Of a stretch of DNA of 64,000 bases, positions 12,978 to 23,999 are shown piece after piece. The DNA is from Cladocopium goreaui. Lineage: Eukaryota > Sar > Dinophyceae > Suessiales > Symbiodiniaceae. The stretch is from positions 275,501 through 339,500 of the forward strand of contig CAMXCT020006564.1 in the NCBI GenBank assembly GCA_947184155.2. The letters are read 5' to 3'. Positions within the stretch are counted from its first letter, which is position 1, and each line of letters starts with the position of its first letter. The translations under genes and the position numbers were made by a program. The notes under the pieces are model-generated. The model was not told the DNA's origin and ran no database searches. It saw only the letters and a list, made by a program, of their open reading frames with translations.

Positions 12978-13094
12978 TGTGGGGCCTGCTGGATAGCTAA
13001 TTAAGTTGGTTTATAACTCCAATAACTATGGTTTATTATACTTATAACTATAGTTAATGGGGTTTACAAACCAACTTATAATTGGGGGGCCCCA
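12978..13094. mobile_element. family G palindromic element
   Basis: It begins GTGGGGCCTGCTGGATAGCT, ends AATTGGGGGGCCCCAC, and carries mirrored AAGTTGGTTTATAAC and GTTTACAAACCAACTT segments. It can fold into one long hairpin. Degenerate relatives (GGTGGTGCCCCATA or GGGGGGCC with GTTGGTTTATAACTCC) occur near 33700, 37610, 39350, 55955 and 62610. Confidence 0.6.
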
Positions 13095-13127
13095 CATTGT
13101 ATATATTAATGTATGTACACATGAGCC

Positions 13128-13262
13128 GTGGCGAAAACCCCCTATGTGCAACGCAACATGAAGTGTGTTCACCCAAGTACATCAGACGTGTGCAACGTAA
13201 CATGAAGTGTGTTCGCCCAAGTACAAAAGACGTGTGCAACGTGACATGAAGTGTGTTCACCG
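13128..13262 (-). repeat. 44-bp minisatellite, inverted block of three units
   Basis: Three units of GTGCAACGTAACATGAAGTG and onward are the reverse complement of the units in the array at 13650-14490. The two blocks are separated by about 390 bp of AT-rich and C-rich sequence. Confidence 0.85.
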
Positions 13263-13649
13263 AAGAAAATCGATGATAACGTAGACACAGAACATTATTA
13301 CACCCCCCCCAATCCCCCCCCAATATATCACAACGCAAAAAAAATGCAAAAACGCTGGGCCGGTTTTCGGGCCGTAAGCATATACATGTAAAGAGATACG
13401 TGTATGTATATATATATGTATATTATTGTTATATATACAGTGGTATATATAGTAATATATACTTCTATACATGTGAGCAACGTCAAAAAAAATCCAAGTA
13501 AGAAAGCTATATGGGATGAGACTAAGTTGGGCCCGCGGAAGTGAAACCCACGTCCGCGGAAGCACGCAAAAGCGCTTGCGGAAGCCGACGCTGATCGTCT
13601 GATCGCGGCAGGGCCACGGAAGACAAGTATAGGATTAGAAGAGAGTGAC

Positions 13650-14490
13650 ACTTCTGTTGTACTTGGGTGACCACACTTCATGTTACGTTGCACACGTCTT
13701 TTGTACTTGGGTGAACACACTTCATGTTACGTTGCACACGTCTTTTGTACTTGGGTGAACACACTTCATGTTACGTTGCACACGTCTTTTGTACTTGGGT
13801 GAACACACTTCATGTTACGTTGCACACTTCTGTTGTACTTGGGTGAACACACTTCATGTTACGTTGCACACGTCTTTTGTACTTGGGTGAACACACTTCA
13901 TGTTACGTTGCACACGTCTTTTGTACTTGGGTGAACACACTTCATGTTACGTTGCACGTCTTTTGTACTTCTGTTACGTACTTGGGTGAGTACACTTCAT
14001 GTTACGTTGCACACGTCTTTTGTACTTGGGTGAACACACTTCATGTTACGTTGCACACGTCTTTTGTACTTGGGTGAACACACTTCATGTTACGTTGCAC
14101 ACGTCTTTTGTACTTGGGTGAACACACTTCATGTTACGTTGCACACGTCTTTTGTACTTGGGTGAACACACTTCATGTTACGTTGCACACGTCTTTTGTA
14201 CTTGGGTGAACACACTTCATGTTACGTTGCACACGTCTTTTGTACTTGGGTGAACACACTTCATGTTACGTTGCACACTTCTGTTTGTACTTGGGTGAAC
14301 ACACTTCATGTTACGTTGCACACGTCTTTTGTACTTGGGTGAACACACTTCATGTTACGTTGCACACTTCTGTTGTACTTGGGTGAGTACACTTCATGTT
14401 ATGTTGCACACGTCTTTTGTACCTCGGTGAACTCACTCCATGTTACGTTGCCCATTTCTGTTGTACTGCGGTGAACACACATCGTGTACT
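13650..14490 (+). repeat. 44-bp minisatellite, about 19 units
   Basis: Units such as ACGTCTTTTGTACTTGGGTG followed by AACACACTTCATGTTACGTTGCAC recur every 44 bases (for example 13691 and 13735). About every fifth unit carries a CTTCTGTTG variant in place of CGTCTTTTG. One unit near 13970 is irregular and the last two are degenerate. Because 44 is not a multiple of 3, the open frames are not protein coding. Confidence 0.9.
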
Positions 14491-16330
14491 TTTGTACAAA
14501 GACTGTGCGCCGTGTCTAGCGAGGCAGCCCAAAGGTGCTTGCCGATACTGGTACAATAGATACTTGCTGGAAGGCCTGTAAAAAGATGCTGCCAGGTAGC
14601 CTGTCTAGCCAAAGTCCAATGATCATGACATATGTCAAGGCTTGGCAATGGCGATACATACATAGAAATGCTGATGTGTGTGATATCACTGCAAAGACGG
14701 TCCGGAAGTTGAAGTGATGGAAAAGAATCGCTGGCGCTGTGGCGAAACGCAACGCCATCCAAAAAACGTAGCGTATTTTGAGGGTGTTCAACATGCATTT
14801 TTGAACTCCCACTGCAATAAAACAATGATTTTTCATAAATCCCAATGGAAATGAAGTGCCAAAAGACACCACCATGATATAAACAAGTGGCAAATGCCAC
14901 GTTTTCAACAAGACGAAAATCACAACGAACATGAAAATTGATGAAAATGCTGGGCCGATTTCCGGGCCGTTCGGATGTTTATGATATGTATATGATCTAT
15001 GATCGTACAAGTAATTTGTTCAAATACCGTCTTTACAATAAATACATATATATATATAATATGGTGTGCGATTGCAATTTCACCCTTCTCCAACACCCAA
15101 CATGTTGTCGCATATCCAACGTCCATACCGTGCAAAAAATCACGGATAGAGTTCTTCGATTTTTGGAGGTAGTGGTTGCTTTCCAAATACTACTGTAACG
15201 CAATTTACCTTCGTTGGCTCCACCATCCGTTCCTGGAAGTTATGAACGTCATATGGAATACATGGATAATATCTACATGTCTAAATGTATACAGTGCCCC
15301 CCAAGACCAAGCCTGAAATGCATCCTTTTGCAATGTTTAGCGGTATTTGTAGCGTTTTTAAGTTTTGCCTTCAACCGTTCCTTTTTTGTCATTGTTTTCC
15401 TCCTTTCTTCTAAAAGAAGCTTGGATATAGTCTACATACACTTCGCAAGTGGAGATGATTTGTAAGTTCCATCCATTAAAAAGATAAAAAAAACTCGTGA
15501 ATTCCAAGGCTCAAAAAATGTTCGGCCCTAGCTGCATAGCTTCACAGATCAGCCACTTCTCTGTTTTTGCCAAAACCTCGTAAACATAAAACAACAACAG
15601 CTTCGAGAGAATGTTGGTTGGAAGCTCAAAGGCTTTTCTGATTTGTGTTCCCTCCGTTTATTTTTGGCTTTCGTTGGTTTTTGGAACGTGACCAAGACCC
15701 AAGCAAGATCCTACTGTTTGTTTTGTCTTTTGGCTTCTGTAAAAGCATTCAAGTAACATGACGAAAAACCACACAAAAAGACTCCAGCAGACAGGCCTTG
15801 AAGGAGCCTTCGCTTCCCGCACCATGTTTTTTTTTTTGCTTGGTTGTTGCCATTATAACATGTCATGAACATGTCCCATGCAAGTCATTCCAAAGCCTCA
15901 AGCCGAAGTCAAAGTAGGGGACACTTTTGACAAAGAGGAAAGGTGCTGGAGATTAGATATGTATATATAAGTTATTCGGAACCGCCCTCATTCATGGATT
16001 ATTTACATACAGTAACCGGTCCTAAGTAAAATATGGCAGACCCGAGGGCCCTCATAATTCTCATAGTCTACATATGTTTTTGGTTTCTTGGGACGAGCTG
16101 GAATTAGCGTCAAATTTATTTCAAGCGTTCAACATGTTCAACATCTAGACAATTCTTGAAATTTTTATATTGGTTTGGTTGATCTTCATCTTATTTTGGT
16201 ATAGTTCGGTTGGTTTCTCAATCCGAAAAAAACATGAACGTTCGATGATGCAAAAAAAACGAGTGCTGGGCAATGACTTTCTCGCCGTCATAGTGGTGAC
16301 CTTGCAGCGCGAATGATGTGCAATGTGAAC
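14491..16330. other. no recognisable gene
   Basis: It contains open frames of about 60-160 codons on both strands, AT-rich and without splice-bounded GC-rich islands. A segment at 14935-15000 resembles 13335-13400 (both contain GCTGGGCCG followed by CGGGCCGT), so part of this stretch is duplicated around the minisatellite. Confidence 0.4.
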
Positions 16331-16332
16331 AT

Positions 16333-16434
16333 GGAGGTTTCCTAAAATAGGGGTACCTCAAATGGATGATTTACAATGGAACATCCCAACATAAAATGGA
16401 TGATTTGGGGGTACCCCTATGTTAGGAAACCTCC
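16333..16434. mobile_element. family E element, copy 1
   Basis: It begins GGAGGTTTCCTAAAATAGGG and ends CCCCTATGTTAGGAAACCTCC, an inverted repeat of about 25 bp enclosing AATGGATGATTT repeats. Other copies lie at 48336, 60065 and 60279, with a short one near 22674. Confidence 0.75.
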
Positions 16435-16857
16435 TCATGTTCACAAACACAACGACCATCTTGATAAAACGCTGGTTGAAGAGGCGGTCGGGCAATTTCA
16501 AAAACTTCCCCACAGCAATTGTTCGAAACACATTTTATTTCTAGGTATTCTAGGTATCTTTACTGTACAATCCAAAGCAATCCCAAGCCCCAAGTGGCCC
16601 AAGAGTTTGAAAACGAAGTCAACACTTTCTTCGGCTTGGAGAACGGTGCGAATCATTCATCAAGAACCTGGACGCTCATGAGAACACGTGCCAGGAAAAC
16701 ACGCCTTTTCAGTAAGTCTGTAAGCGTTTACCAAAACAACGAAACAGCGCTCTATCCATGTTTTTAGTAATATAATATTGTAATTTATTATCATATATTA
16801 TCATATCAAATAGCCATAATATTATCATATATTATCATTATTAGATCATATTAAATC

Positions 16858-17853
16858 TCACTCTGAGCTACTTTGTGTTTCAATCTCCGCAGGACGGCCC
16901 AAATCGGCGGCGAAAAGTGATCCAACTTCTGATAGAAACTCCTTAATGGCAAAACACGAGGAAACTGCAGCTGAAATCCACGGAAAGATCATATTTCCAT
17001 GCCACAATGCCATGGAAATTTGGAAGTAGATCTGTGGCAGGTTCTGGATGGAGAAACGTATCAACTTCATGGTTCTGGCCATGTCCTCTGGCATACCACT
17101 GGGTGAGATGCCAGCAAGCATAGCGACAAACATGCGATTCGAGAATTCTCGATCATCGCCAGCTATCCATGCTGCCACTGATTGCAGAACATATGAAGTC
17201 AAAAGCATACCCAGCATCCACAGTTTGAGTGGATAATCCGAGTAGAAGGCGAGGACTGCACTGACACTGTCCAAATATTGCTCTGCGCACCATAGCAGCT
17301 GCAAGTTGAAGACATAGAACTCGGCTGCCACACCTGTGTATCCCAGAAGGGGCACCCTCCATGCACTGATCTGAGTCCTCACACTGGGACGTCCTGTATT
17401 TAACGCTTCTGTTTTCAAAGGTGCAATGACCTGCCATGGCAAGGCCAAGCCTTCGACTAGCAAATAGAAGCAGTGAGCCTCCCAGGTAAGGCCTTGCTGT
17501 TCAGACACCAGGTGAGCACCGAAGCAAATCCATGGCACACCAAAGGCCACAAGCATTTGCACCAGACCGAAGATGAAGTGGACCCCATCCCCCCAACGGA
17601 GAACCCTCACATCCCCGACCGGTTGCAAAACGTGATAGAGATAATCCTGGAAGATGAACCAAATCAAAAAGTAAGTCACAACGAAGGCTACCAGATCATA
17701 CCAATCATACCAATCATGGGCCACTGGAATTCCTCCAGCGCTGGGCTTCACCGACATCGTGCGGGTCTCGTGCGGGTCTGTTGGAGGAGCACCACAACGA
17801 ATCACGCAGAAACACAGCACGGCGATGCGCAAGTCGGCACGGCTCATCAGCAT
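16858..17853 (-). CDS. multi-pass membrane protein, single long frame (M3)
   Basis: This is the only long uninterrupted reading frame. From the first ATG (17853) it gives 331 residues and ends TQSSSE with TGA at 16860-16858. The frame stays open upstream to 18012 without an ATG, so an upstream exon is possible; that extension contains LLGFAALLALSSAEAQ and a short-period CATCC repeat. At least seven hydrophobic segments are visible, including FVVTYFLIWFIFQDYLY, FIFGLVQMLVAFGVPWIC, CFYLLVEGLALPWQVI and LGMLLTSYVLQSVAAWI. Near the end, IQNLPQIYFQISMALW recalls the conserved segment of XK-related scramblase-like proteins, but this is only a resemblance. A start at the MSRADL methionine would give a signal-anchor-like N terminus. 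It is a probable membrane protein of unknown role. Being intronless, it could be a retrogene. Confidence 0.6.
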   Translation of the reverse strand: MLMSRADLRIAVLCFCVIRCGAPPTDPHETRTMSVKPSAGGIPVAHDWYDWYDLVAFVVTYFLIWFIFQDYLYHVLQPVGDVRVLRWGDGVHFIFGLVQMLVAFGVPWICFGAHLVSEQQGLTWEAHCFYLLVEGLALPWQVIAPLKTEALNTGRPSVRTQISAWRVPLLGYTGVAAEFYVFNLQLLWCAEQYLDSVSAVLAFYSDYPLKLWMLGMLLTSYVLQSVAAWIAGDDREFSNRMFVAMLAGISPSGMPEDMARTMKLIRFSIQNLPQIYFQISMALWHGNMIFPWISAAVSSCFAIKEFLSEVGSLFAADLGRPAEIETQSSSE

Positions 17854-18219
17854 GCTGCGTGCTACGTGCTGAGAATGGAATGGGATGGGATGGGATGGGA
17901 TGGAATATGCATATGAGTTACAATTGTCCTGAGCTTCAGCTGAGGATAGTGCAAGTAGTGCCGCAAAACCAAGCAGCTTTGGCACTCGCAAGTAGCGCAA
18001 GATCTCGCACAAACAAACGTTGCCAAATCAAAGCCCCATGTCCATTGCATCTCTTTGACTCTAGAATGATTCCCAGACATTTTCGGGGAAAATTTGCAGG
18101 ATACTCCTAGATGTTTGGAAAACCATCTCGTAGTTTGAGATATGGACAACTGCCATCTTTAATGAGGTTTCTATCATCTATCCTCTGTCCATAATGTTCA
18201 ATTCCAGGCTATTTCCCAT

Positions 18220-18377
18220 GATAAACTAACAGTTCGCTATTGAAAATGGCCCAATCGAAATAGTGGCTTTTTCAATGAAACATGCTGATTTTCCATAGTT
18301 TTTTGTATGTTTTTCAATGAAACATGGCTTTTTGTATGTTTTTAATGAAACATGCTGAATGTTAGTCATGTAACAGT
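18220..18377. mobile_element. degraded family A-like element
   Basis: It contains AACAGTTCGCTATTGAAAAT, internal duplicated CAATGAAACATG segments and a right end GTAACAGTTTACCAGAGG that overlaps the end of M4. A second related piece, 18575-18673, ends AACTGTTAAATTACCAGAGG. Confidence 0.45.
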
Positions 18378-21300
18378 TTACCAGAGGCTCCCATGAATCC
18401 CGGTGAACTCCATGAACTCCTGGGCCGCCACGCGGTTTTTTGCAACGTACCACCGCAGCTCGGCGATGGTTTTTCAATGCTCCACAACAAACCGGGTGGA
18501 CACCGGCAACGACGTGGCAACCAACCAACCAAGGACCGTTTAGCCATTTTTAATGGGAAAACTCACCATTTTTAATGGGAAAACTATGGAACATCACCAT
18601 GCTATTAATGGGAAAACTCACTATTTCGATTGGGGCCATTTTCCATAGCGAACTGTTAAATTACCAGAGGGTATGCTTTGAAGTTGCGTCTGTGGTGAAA
18701 TATGATGAACATGGTTTTGCTACAAGAACAAAAGAACAAACAAGTGACGACAATATAGAAATATCATGAATATTGAGATAATGATATAGCAAGAAACATA
18801 TGGCGTTCATGACAACACCAATGTGGTGATGACACTGATGGAACATTATGACCATAAAACAAGTGATACGTTTTTATTGGCACACATTCACATTCAACAG
18901 TCAACATCTTCCCAAAAACAACACATCGGTCTTCGCTCATCTTCAAGAAACTCATTGAAGAACTCTAATCAGCATCCAATTCCGGGTCATTTTCAGAAAC
19001 ACATCATCCCAGGTCCCATCCCCATCCCTAGCCGCTATAGCCATTTCCTTGTTGCTTCCCCCGTTTTGGTTCCCATAACGGGATCCCAGGCGAGTTCTTT
19101 ACTGGCCAGGTCCTGAGCCATGGCCAGCAGCCGCTGCTCCTCCTGGTGACGGATTTTCCCATGGGGATTTTCCCATGGGAAATTCAGGGTTTCCGGTGAA
19201 CTTTCCCGGAAAAAACATGAAAAAAACCATCCTAAAATTGTGGTTTGTGACTTCAGTTTGTGACTTGGAACATCTCGAACTGGTGAAAAATAGGTAAATC
19301 ACCTATAGATATGGGGCAGTCTATAGTCTATAGCGATGTTAGGTGAACCCAGGGGCCACTCACTATTCACTAACATTGGGTATAACTTAGCAGCAAAACC
19401 GATGTTGTGGTTTGTTGATGGGATTGAGTGCGACTCATGGGAAATTTCCAATGATTTTATTTGCTAAGTTGGTGTATTAGCCAACCAACTATAGTGATTT
19501 GATACCTGCAAACCATGGTTGCAGTAGTTATTGTAGTTCAAGCAACTATATATATATACATATTGTATATATATCCCTTTCTTGGTATTCCTGAATAAAT
19601 GAAACACATGATCACATGATCATGTTCACGATTTGCATAACCATTAAATGGATCATTCCGCATTTTTGGACACCATCCAAGTAACTATATGTGGGATATT
19701 TGGGGATGTGTCTAAACCCCTGGTGAACATCAACATTTTTGCTTGCTGCTCATAGATGTTCATCGCCCTAATTCAGCACCATTTGGTGGTATCTCAGATT
19801 TTTAGACAAACCCACATCATATTGCTGGTGATATATCCCATCAAATCCCATCAAATATTTTCATTTATATATATATATATACCCTGCGGCAATCAAACGT
19901 GGCCACGGGACATCCCCCATAGATGATTATCCCAGCTATAAATAAACCTCCATTTGCAAGAGATATTCCATTGCCATGTTTGCGCACCGGAGGGTAAGAT
20001 ATTTTCATAATGTAAGGATGTGTCCAAGTGCATTCTAAGAAGGCACTTCACCCCCTAAATCATACCCTAAATACTTCCTCACGAAGTACGGCTGGATCCA
20101 CAGGGCATTCATATCCCGTGCATATGCCATGAAAACCCATGAAAAATCAATTCAATACCATTCATGTCCCAGCCTTTTTTTTACTCCATCCATAATCCAT
20201 CAATGGTAGTTATCCAGTTATCCACCATCAAATTTAGGGAAAGGTTCCCTCAATTTTCAGACAAACCCATTCATCAACCCACTAGGGCGTCTGTCCTCCT
20301 CGGGCGAAAACTCAGGGGACTCGGCCTTCCGCCAAACGGAGAGAGCAAACGTGGCTGCAGAACTTGGGTGAAGATTTTTTTTTTTTTAAATCGGCAAAAC
20401 ATATGGTAGCACTATGCAAAAATAAGCGACAAATATGGGGATTGAATTGGAATTTTGTCGGAGATAAGGGCGACAAGCAACAATTCTGATGGCTATTTTT
20501 TTCGCTGGGATTTAACTGATTTGTTACCTCTTTTTGTGGTAATGTAGCCACGCAAATCAAATGGAGCTGCAACCCCAAGTACGCCCGCCAAATTGAAACG
20601 AGTCCCAAAAGACTGCCGAAGGGTTTTTTCCAGATCTTCAACTTGTCGTTCTCTATTTGCAGGTCTCTCTGGTATAGAGCCAGGGCGAAAACATATAATG
20701 TGATGTTGGGGAAAAGTAGAGGAGTCACGCTAAAACGTCAACCAAGGAATGATAAGCCTCCGGGCTGTTTAATTGGTGGGTTCATTTTGTTATCATACAA
20801 CTTTTTTGGATTGACACCCCTAAATTGATCATACCATAATCAACCAGGGTGTTTTAATCAAGGTTGCCATTTAACCATTTACACTGTGGAAATCAAACAT
20901 TGACATAGCTATGGAAAATGGCAATGCATATAGACTATAGGCAAACGATGTAGAAATGTGGCATTTTCGATGACTATGTTGAATAATAAGAGAGTACATC
21001 AATTTTCCTATTCGATGTTCAATGGGGACAAGCCCATCCACTAAACAACTAACAGGAAAAGGACAGAAAAACGATGTCCTGGGAGGGGTCCAAGTCAAAA
21101 TGTGAGGCCATTTACAAATCATCCATGTGTGGTTTGACCTGGCTAGCCATTCCTGTTGAATGCTGGAAATCGCCAGCCAAAAAAGGGGCTTTCAACAAAT
21201 TTGGGTACATCAAAAATCATTGGTTCCTTAGAGTCTACTCATTTCAAATACCATCTGGTTATTTAACATAGCCATGGTTTGTCGATGGCCCTAATCGAAA

Positions 21301-21518
21301 TAGATGGTTTACCGTTCTTAAAAATGGTGATTTTCCATGGCGAACTGTTAAATAACCAGAGGGTATTTTCCAAGGACTTCTCAGATTTTCCCCGTTCCAT
21401 GCGTGCCCACCTGTCGACGCCCAGTGGAATCTTTGGAATTCGTCCGAAGTGACCTGGGGAGCCAAGCTGTAGGCCGCTGCATCGTCCGGAGATTTCGTCC
21501 GAGGCCCAAATAGTTGTG
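18378..21518 (-). CDS. coiled-coil protein gene, five exons (M4)
   Basis: Exons in transcription order are 21518-21411, 20668-20585, 20354-20299, 19142-19080 and 18458-18378. The peptide runs through SPDDAAAYSLAPQVTSDEFQ, NRERQVEDLEKTLRQSFG, FALSVWRKAESPEFSPE, EEQRLLAMAQDLASKELAWD and LRWYVAKNRVAAQEFMEFTG, ending GSLW before TAA at 18380-18378. All joins keep phase with donors GTGGGC, GCGTAC, GAGGAC and GTTATG. The protein is charged and helical and probably forms a coiled coil. No family is recognised. Upstream exons would lie between 21.5 and 22.9 kb but were not found. Family A and C elements flank the first visible exon. Confidence 0.5.
18674..19070. other. intron sequence of M4, no further gene seen
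   Basis: It lies between the last two M4 exons. Open frames here are AT-rich and without splice-bounded islands. Confidence 0.4.
19880..19996. mobile_element. family B element
   Basis: TACCCTGCGGCAATCAAACG is mirrored by CATGTTTGCGCACCGGAGGGTA. It lies in the large M4 intron. Confidence 0.65.
20037..20106. mobile_element. divergent family C element
   Basis: It keeps AGAAGGCACTTCACCCCCTA and the right end GTACGGCTGGATCCACAGGG, with the left terminal repeat lost. Confidence 0.5.
21248..21365. mobile_element. family A element
   Basis: TACCATCTGGTTATTTAACA at the left and TGTTAAATAACCAGAGGGTA at the right form terminal inverted repeats around an interior with TAGATGGTTTACC and GGTGATTTTCCATGG. 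It lies next to the 3' side of an M4 exon, within the first visible intron. Confidence 0.8.
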
Positions 21519-21541
21519 CTACCCTCCAGTAAATTAACTTT

Positions 21542-21640
21542 CCCTATGGATCCATGGCCACTGTCTGAGAAGGTACGGCTAACCCCCTAGTCATCATACC
21601 CCAGTCACAATTCCTAAGAAGGTACGGCTGGATCCATGGG
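21542..21640. mobile_element. family C element
   Basis: CCCTATGGATCCATGG and GGCTGGATCCATGGG form the ends. The interior has two copies of AAGGTACGGCT flanking CCCCCTAGTCATCATACCCC. Confidence 0.75.
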
Positions 21641-22259
21641 AGTAGATATGGAAAATTGAGCATACGGAAAGTCCACCATAGGAAGGCTATCAAGAAACAT
21701 GGTGAGAAGGGTTTCTTCCCAGACCTGATTAAAGGGAATATTGACAGGAACCCCTCTCTTTTTTTGGAGGTCGACCAGCAGGGTTTTGGGTTTTATGGTG
21801 TTCCAACACTTTAACCAATCCAATTGATTTATGGTAATTCTTTTGGACCAAATATATTGGCTGAATGATTTTCAGTATACGGATGTCACCAGCATCAAGC
21901 TCTGTTTTTTGGACATGACAAGCTGCCCTTTTTTGAGCACAGTTTTGAACACATCTGATTTTCTGTGTTGATGAGCACAAGAAAAACCTGTTGGATGGGA
22001 CTCTTTTCAAAGCGATTTTCCTTTAGTTAATCAATGTTGATAGTTCCCTTGTCTTGTCTGTATACATTCCCGTTTGCTTTGTTGATATCCCTTCGGGTGG
22101 GTCAAAGTTTGGCAGGATGTGTTTGTGCTTCTGGGTCTTTTCGAGCGGAAAATAACGGTAAACAATCAGCCTTATCATCTATGTTCATGGGCCATCTATA
22201 GAAAAGCAATGTTAAATCGCCAGAAAGTAATGGGACTTGTTTATGATGTCAAAACAACA

Positions 22260-22379
22260 TACCATCTGGTTATTTAACATAGCCATGGAAAGATCACCAT
22301 GCTATTAAGAACGGTAAGCCATCTATTTCGATTAGGGCCATCGACAAACCATGGCTATGTTAGTCATAACCAAAGGGCA
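22260..22379. mobile_element. family A element
   Basis: The left end is TACCATCTGGTTATTTAACA. The right end is TATGTTAGTCATAACCAAAG. The interior is inverted relative to the copy at 21248. Confidence 0.7.
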
Positions 22380-22720
22380 ACGGGAATCTAAATATGGCGA
22401 TCATGGTGATCCAGTGGTTTTGCAGGAACCCTGTCCCCATCTTTTCCCCCTCTTTGCCGCCGAAACTGGCCGAAACTTGCCGAAACTTGGGGAAACTGGG
22501 CCCGACGGGGCTATGGTAGGCCTTATTTCCAAAAAAAATTACGCAGTGACCAGATATCTTTTTATAATAGAATATATGTATATATATATAAATATGATAT
22601 AATGTCATAAATGGTGGATCCTCAAGTCACCATGGGTTTCAATACTCAGTCATGGTCATCTATGACATAGATGATTTGGAGGTACCACCGAATTTTAGGA
22701 AACCTCCATTTATAATCATT

Positions 22721-22813
22721 CCCTATGGATCCAAACACTGTCTGAGAAGATACGGCTAACCCCCTACATCATACGCAAACACTTCCTAAAAGAAGGTACT
22801 TGGGTCCATAGGG
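22721..22813. mobile_element. family C element
   Basis: CCCTATGGATCCAAACACTG and onward, ending GGTCCATAGGG, with an internal AGATACGGCTAACCCCCTA. Confidence 0.7.
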
Positions 22814-22949
22814 TTTTATATACATAGAACAAACATATAATCACTTATATATGTGTATATATATATTCTTATACATATATATATATATGATTATAAATGG
22901 ATGTTTCCTATACATACAACGAACATATAATGCCTGGCCCCACCCTTTG

Positions 22950-23998
22950 TCAAACTCTCCTTCGGAGGAGCTCCTCAATTCGCACCGTGGCAAACTGCTT
23001 GATGCGCATCGCGTGGCTCGTTGGCCGCTGCATCTGGGGGGATCCGTCTCAACTGCATCCAGTTGTCAAGTTTCGTTTTTTTGAGCGATGCATATTCATG
23101 GTAAATATGTATATTATATTGCGTGTATATATATATATATATATCAGAAATATTTTTCAAACTACTTACAAATTACATGACTGGGTGACTTTTCAGGCTA
23201 AGTGTGGAAGTCTACACCGATATGTCCAATGGTATCTGTCCAATATAAACCTATATATGTAAATGAAAGGGGTCAACGTGGGCTCAAGCACTGCCAGCTC
23301 CATGATCAGGCTAAACACTAAAACCCTTCATTTGACCTTCCATATTGAATTGTACTCATTGGACTCATCTCAAAGATGTATTTCTAAACTTAAAGCAAAA
23401 CACATGTATTGATTATAAATTCTACAGTGTAAACATAGGGGCCATCTTTAAATTGTGTAAGCATGCATCCTCGTAGTTGCAAAACACACTTGTGCAGTAC
23501 AGCACAGATCCAGGAATCATGAAAGCTCCCATGCCCTAGGCCCCTAGGCTTTGCAAACAGAACTCTTGGAAAAAGCTTGGTGAAACTTTGGAGCAACTGT
23601 GTGAAGTAAATACTCTAAATATGCACCCTACGAATGATCAACTATGATCCCCCAAAGACGCACTCCGCTGCGGTGGGGTCCTTCAGAAGCTCCCACTCTC
23701 GTCGGAGCAATTTGGTGAAACTGTTAAATGATCGCAACTTTGTGATGAAAAAATTTCAAGGACTCTGTTCACAACTGGCACAACTGGTAACAGTTTGATG
23801 AGCAGCAAAACCACTAAGTCACTATTGATCCTTGCTGTGAAAATCATTGACTGCAGCAGCCCAGCCCCGGCTCACTTCTGTTTATCAAAGTCCGCCAGTT
23901 CCAATAGCCTCGTCTTTGTGCCCGGGGCCAGTATGGGATGTAGCCATTGGTTCCATGGGGACCCCAAGGGGACCCTCATCAGTGGCAACACATATGAC
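22950..23998 (-). CDS. 3' end of unknown gene, three exons (M5)
   Basis: Exon 23998-23876 reads VLPLMRVPLGSPWNQWLHPI and TRLLELADFDKQ, with a good GT donor (GTGAGC). Exon 23720-23660 reads FTKLLRREWELLKDPTAAEC. Exon 23033-22950 reads MQRPTSHAMRIKQFATVRIE and ends LLRRRV with TGA at 22952-22950. The first join is in phase (two-base overhang plus one base makes Asn). The second exon can either end at a GT donor (GTCTTT), joining the third exon in phase, or run on to TAG at 23644-23642 as a terminal exon. The protein is basic and helical at its end. No family is recognised. Confidence 0.55.
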
Positions 23999-23999
23999 C

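Larger units (their letters stand above)
21650..22940. other. repeat-rich stretch without a supported exon
   Basis: It contains one family A and one family C element, a short GCCGAAACT tandem repeat at 22460-22495 and TA microsatellites. The minus-strand frames at 21.6-22.0 kb are AT-rich and have no splice-bounded island. Confidence 0.4.
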
